A stretch of DNA of 64,000 nucleotides, taken from the NCBI RefSeq assembly GCF_012689525.1, contig NZ_CP051514.1:930001-994000 (forward strand), written 5' to 3'. This document shows positions 63,452 to 64,000 of this stretch, piece by piece. Under the pieces are notes generated by a model. It was given only the letters and a program-made list of their open reading frames with translations. It searched no databases and was not told the origin of the DNA. Every line of letters starts with the position of its first letter. Position 1 is the stretch's first letter. The stretch is from Paraburkholderia aromaticivorans. GTDB taxonomy: Bacteria > Pseudomonadota > Gammaproteobacteria > Burkholderiales > Burkholderiaceae. Both the position numbers and the translations under genes were made by a program.

Positions 63452-63937
63452 ATGCAATTCAAACAACTGCCTGCCTATCGGGTTCGCCGGGTCGCCGAAT
63501 CAATTCTCGACATGGCCGAGGAACTGTTCGCGCGCCACCTGGAAATTCGGGCGCTGGACTGGCGTGTACTCGTCAAACTGGCGGATGCGCCCGGCAGCAT
63601 CCCAACCGAAATTGGCCGCGACATGCTGCTCACGCCGGTGCAGACGGGGCGCAGCCTGCTGAAATTGCGCGACCTGAATCTCGTCGTTGCCGTGCCCGAC
63701 CCGAACGATGGCCGCGCCACCCGTTATACGCTGACGAAACCCGGCCGCAGCGCGTACGAAGCCGGCATGAAGATCGTGCTCGAGGTACAAAACTTTGCGC
63801 TGCGCGATTTGAGCGCGGTTGAAACGGTCGCGCTCAACGGCCTGCTCGACCGGCTGATTACGAGCACGGCATACTCGTCGGCGGACGTCGAGCGTCTCTC
63901 GCTCGCGTTGTTTGGCGGCAAGCGCAAAAGCGCATGA
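63452..63937 (+). CDS. MarR-family transcriptional regulator
   Basis: A 161-residue regulator. The winged helix spans ALDWRVLVKLADAPGSIPTE, IGRDMLLTPVQTGRSLLKLR and the wing VAVPDPNDGRATRYTLT. It is divergent from the double-cupin gene and overlaps the next gene as ATGA, so it is probably the first gene of a rightward operon and regulates both directions. Confidence 0.87.
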   Translation: MQFKQLPAYRVRRVAESILDMAEELFARHLEIRALDWRVLVKLADAPGSIPTEIGRDMLLTPVQTGRSLLKLRDLNLVVAVPDPNDGRATRYTLTKPGRSAYEAGMKIVLEVQNFALRDLSAVETVALNGLLDRLITSTAYSSADVERLSLALFGGKRKSA

Positions 63938-64000
63938 AGGCGGCGCAGGCACCTACGCCTGCACCGCGCTATCCGCTCCAGCCTATTGACGCGCATTTCG
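63934..64000 (+). CDS. Start of a gene running off the window
   Basis: An ATG overlapping the marR stop (ATGA) opens MKAAQAPTPAPRYPLQPIDA and continues to the window end. Only 22 residues are visible, so no family can be given. The overlap suggests co-transcription with marR. Confidence 0.5.
   Translation, partial: MKAAQAPTPAPRYPLQPIDAHF

Overview
The window looks like accessory DNA of a Burkholderiales bacterium of the Paraburkholderia/Caballeronia/Burkholderia type. That is inferred from high GC, two Burkholderia-style trimeric porins, an HU-beta protein and PanC/PanD sequences that read like those of Burkholderia. It is a mosaic. Broken copies of housekeeping genes, two or three catabolic gene clusters and a conflict (anti-phage or inter-bacterial) island are stitched together by at least ten insertion sequences or IS fragments (IS6, IS630, IS21, IS110/IS1111, IS5, IS4, IS30 types). 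I recognised no replication or partition genes, tRNA, rRNA or CRISPR array.

Layout. 1-4.3 kb: part of a degenerate GGDEF protein, panD, a frameshifted panC, an IS630 element and the C-terminal part of electron-transfer flavoprotein:ubiquinone oxidoreductase (ETF-QO). 4.5-10.9 kb: a divergent LysR regulator and a four-gene transport/oxidation operon (ATPase, FAD oxidoreductase, fused permease, binding protein) of the 2-aminoethylphosphonate-import type. 11-15.6 kb: an intact IS6 element and an IS21 element with two passenger genes. 16-25.2 kb: a MarR regulator and a long leftward catabolic operon (MFS, AtuA, DUF4387, TauD/TfdA-type oxygenase, MmgE/PrpD, class II aldolase, ketopantoate-reductase-like enzyme, porin). 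25.4-28.4 kb: IS debris (IS1111 nested in IS6) joined to the N-terminal part of ETF-QO. The two ETF-QO pieces lie on the same strand in the right order, so the intervening 23.6 kb appears to have replaced the middle of one gene.

29.5-39.4 kb: a second catabolic cluster around a divergent promoter. Leftwards run a maleate-isomerase-like protein, a GntR/FCD regulator and an isochorismatase-fold amidase. Rightwards run an isocitrate-lyase-family lyase, LeuC- and LeuD-like hydratase subunits, a cupin, a 2OG-Fe(II) oxygenase, a NIPSNAP protein, an MFS transporter and a porin. The lyase and hydratase pair resembles the dimethylmalate lyase/dimethylmaleate hydratase pair; the amidase and isomerase resemble NicF and NicE. 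The cluster probably takes a substituted maleamate/maleate to central metabolites. 39.5-42.5 kb holds decayed genes (a headless chemotaxis receptor, a HAD fragment) and an intact HU gene.

43.3-61.1 kb: the conflict island. It contains an AAA/STAND ATPase, a secreted trypsin-like protease and a truncated duplicate, an FkbM methyltransferase, a DUF4157 protein with two HExxH motifs, a TIR protein with a degenerate papain-like domain, and a small protein with a duplicated motif. It also holds a calcineurin-like phosphoesterase operon with an 805-residue trypsin-TIR-TPR protein, a SLATT membrane protein paired with a muramidase, and a further gene shattered by nested IS6 elements. This is the best candidate for an undescribed system. 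The window ends with a double-cupin protein and a divergent MarR regulator around a palindromic operator.
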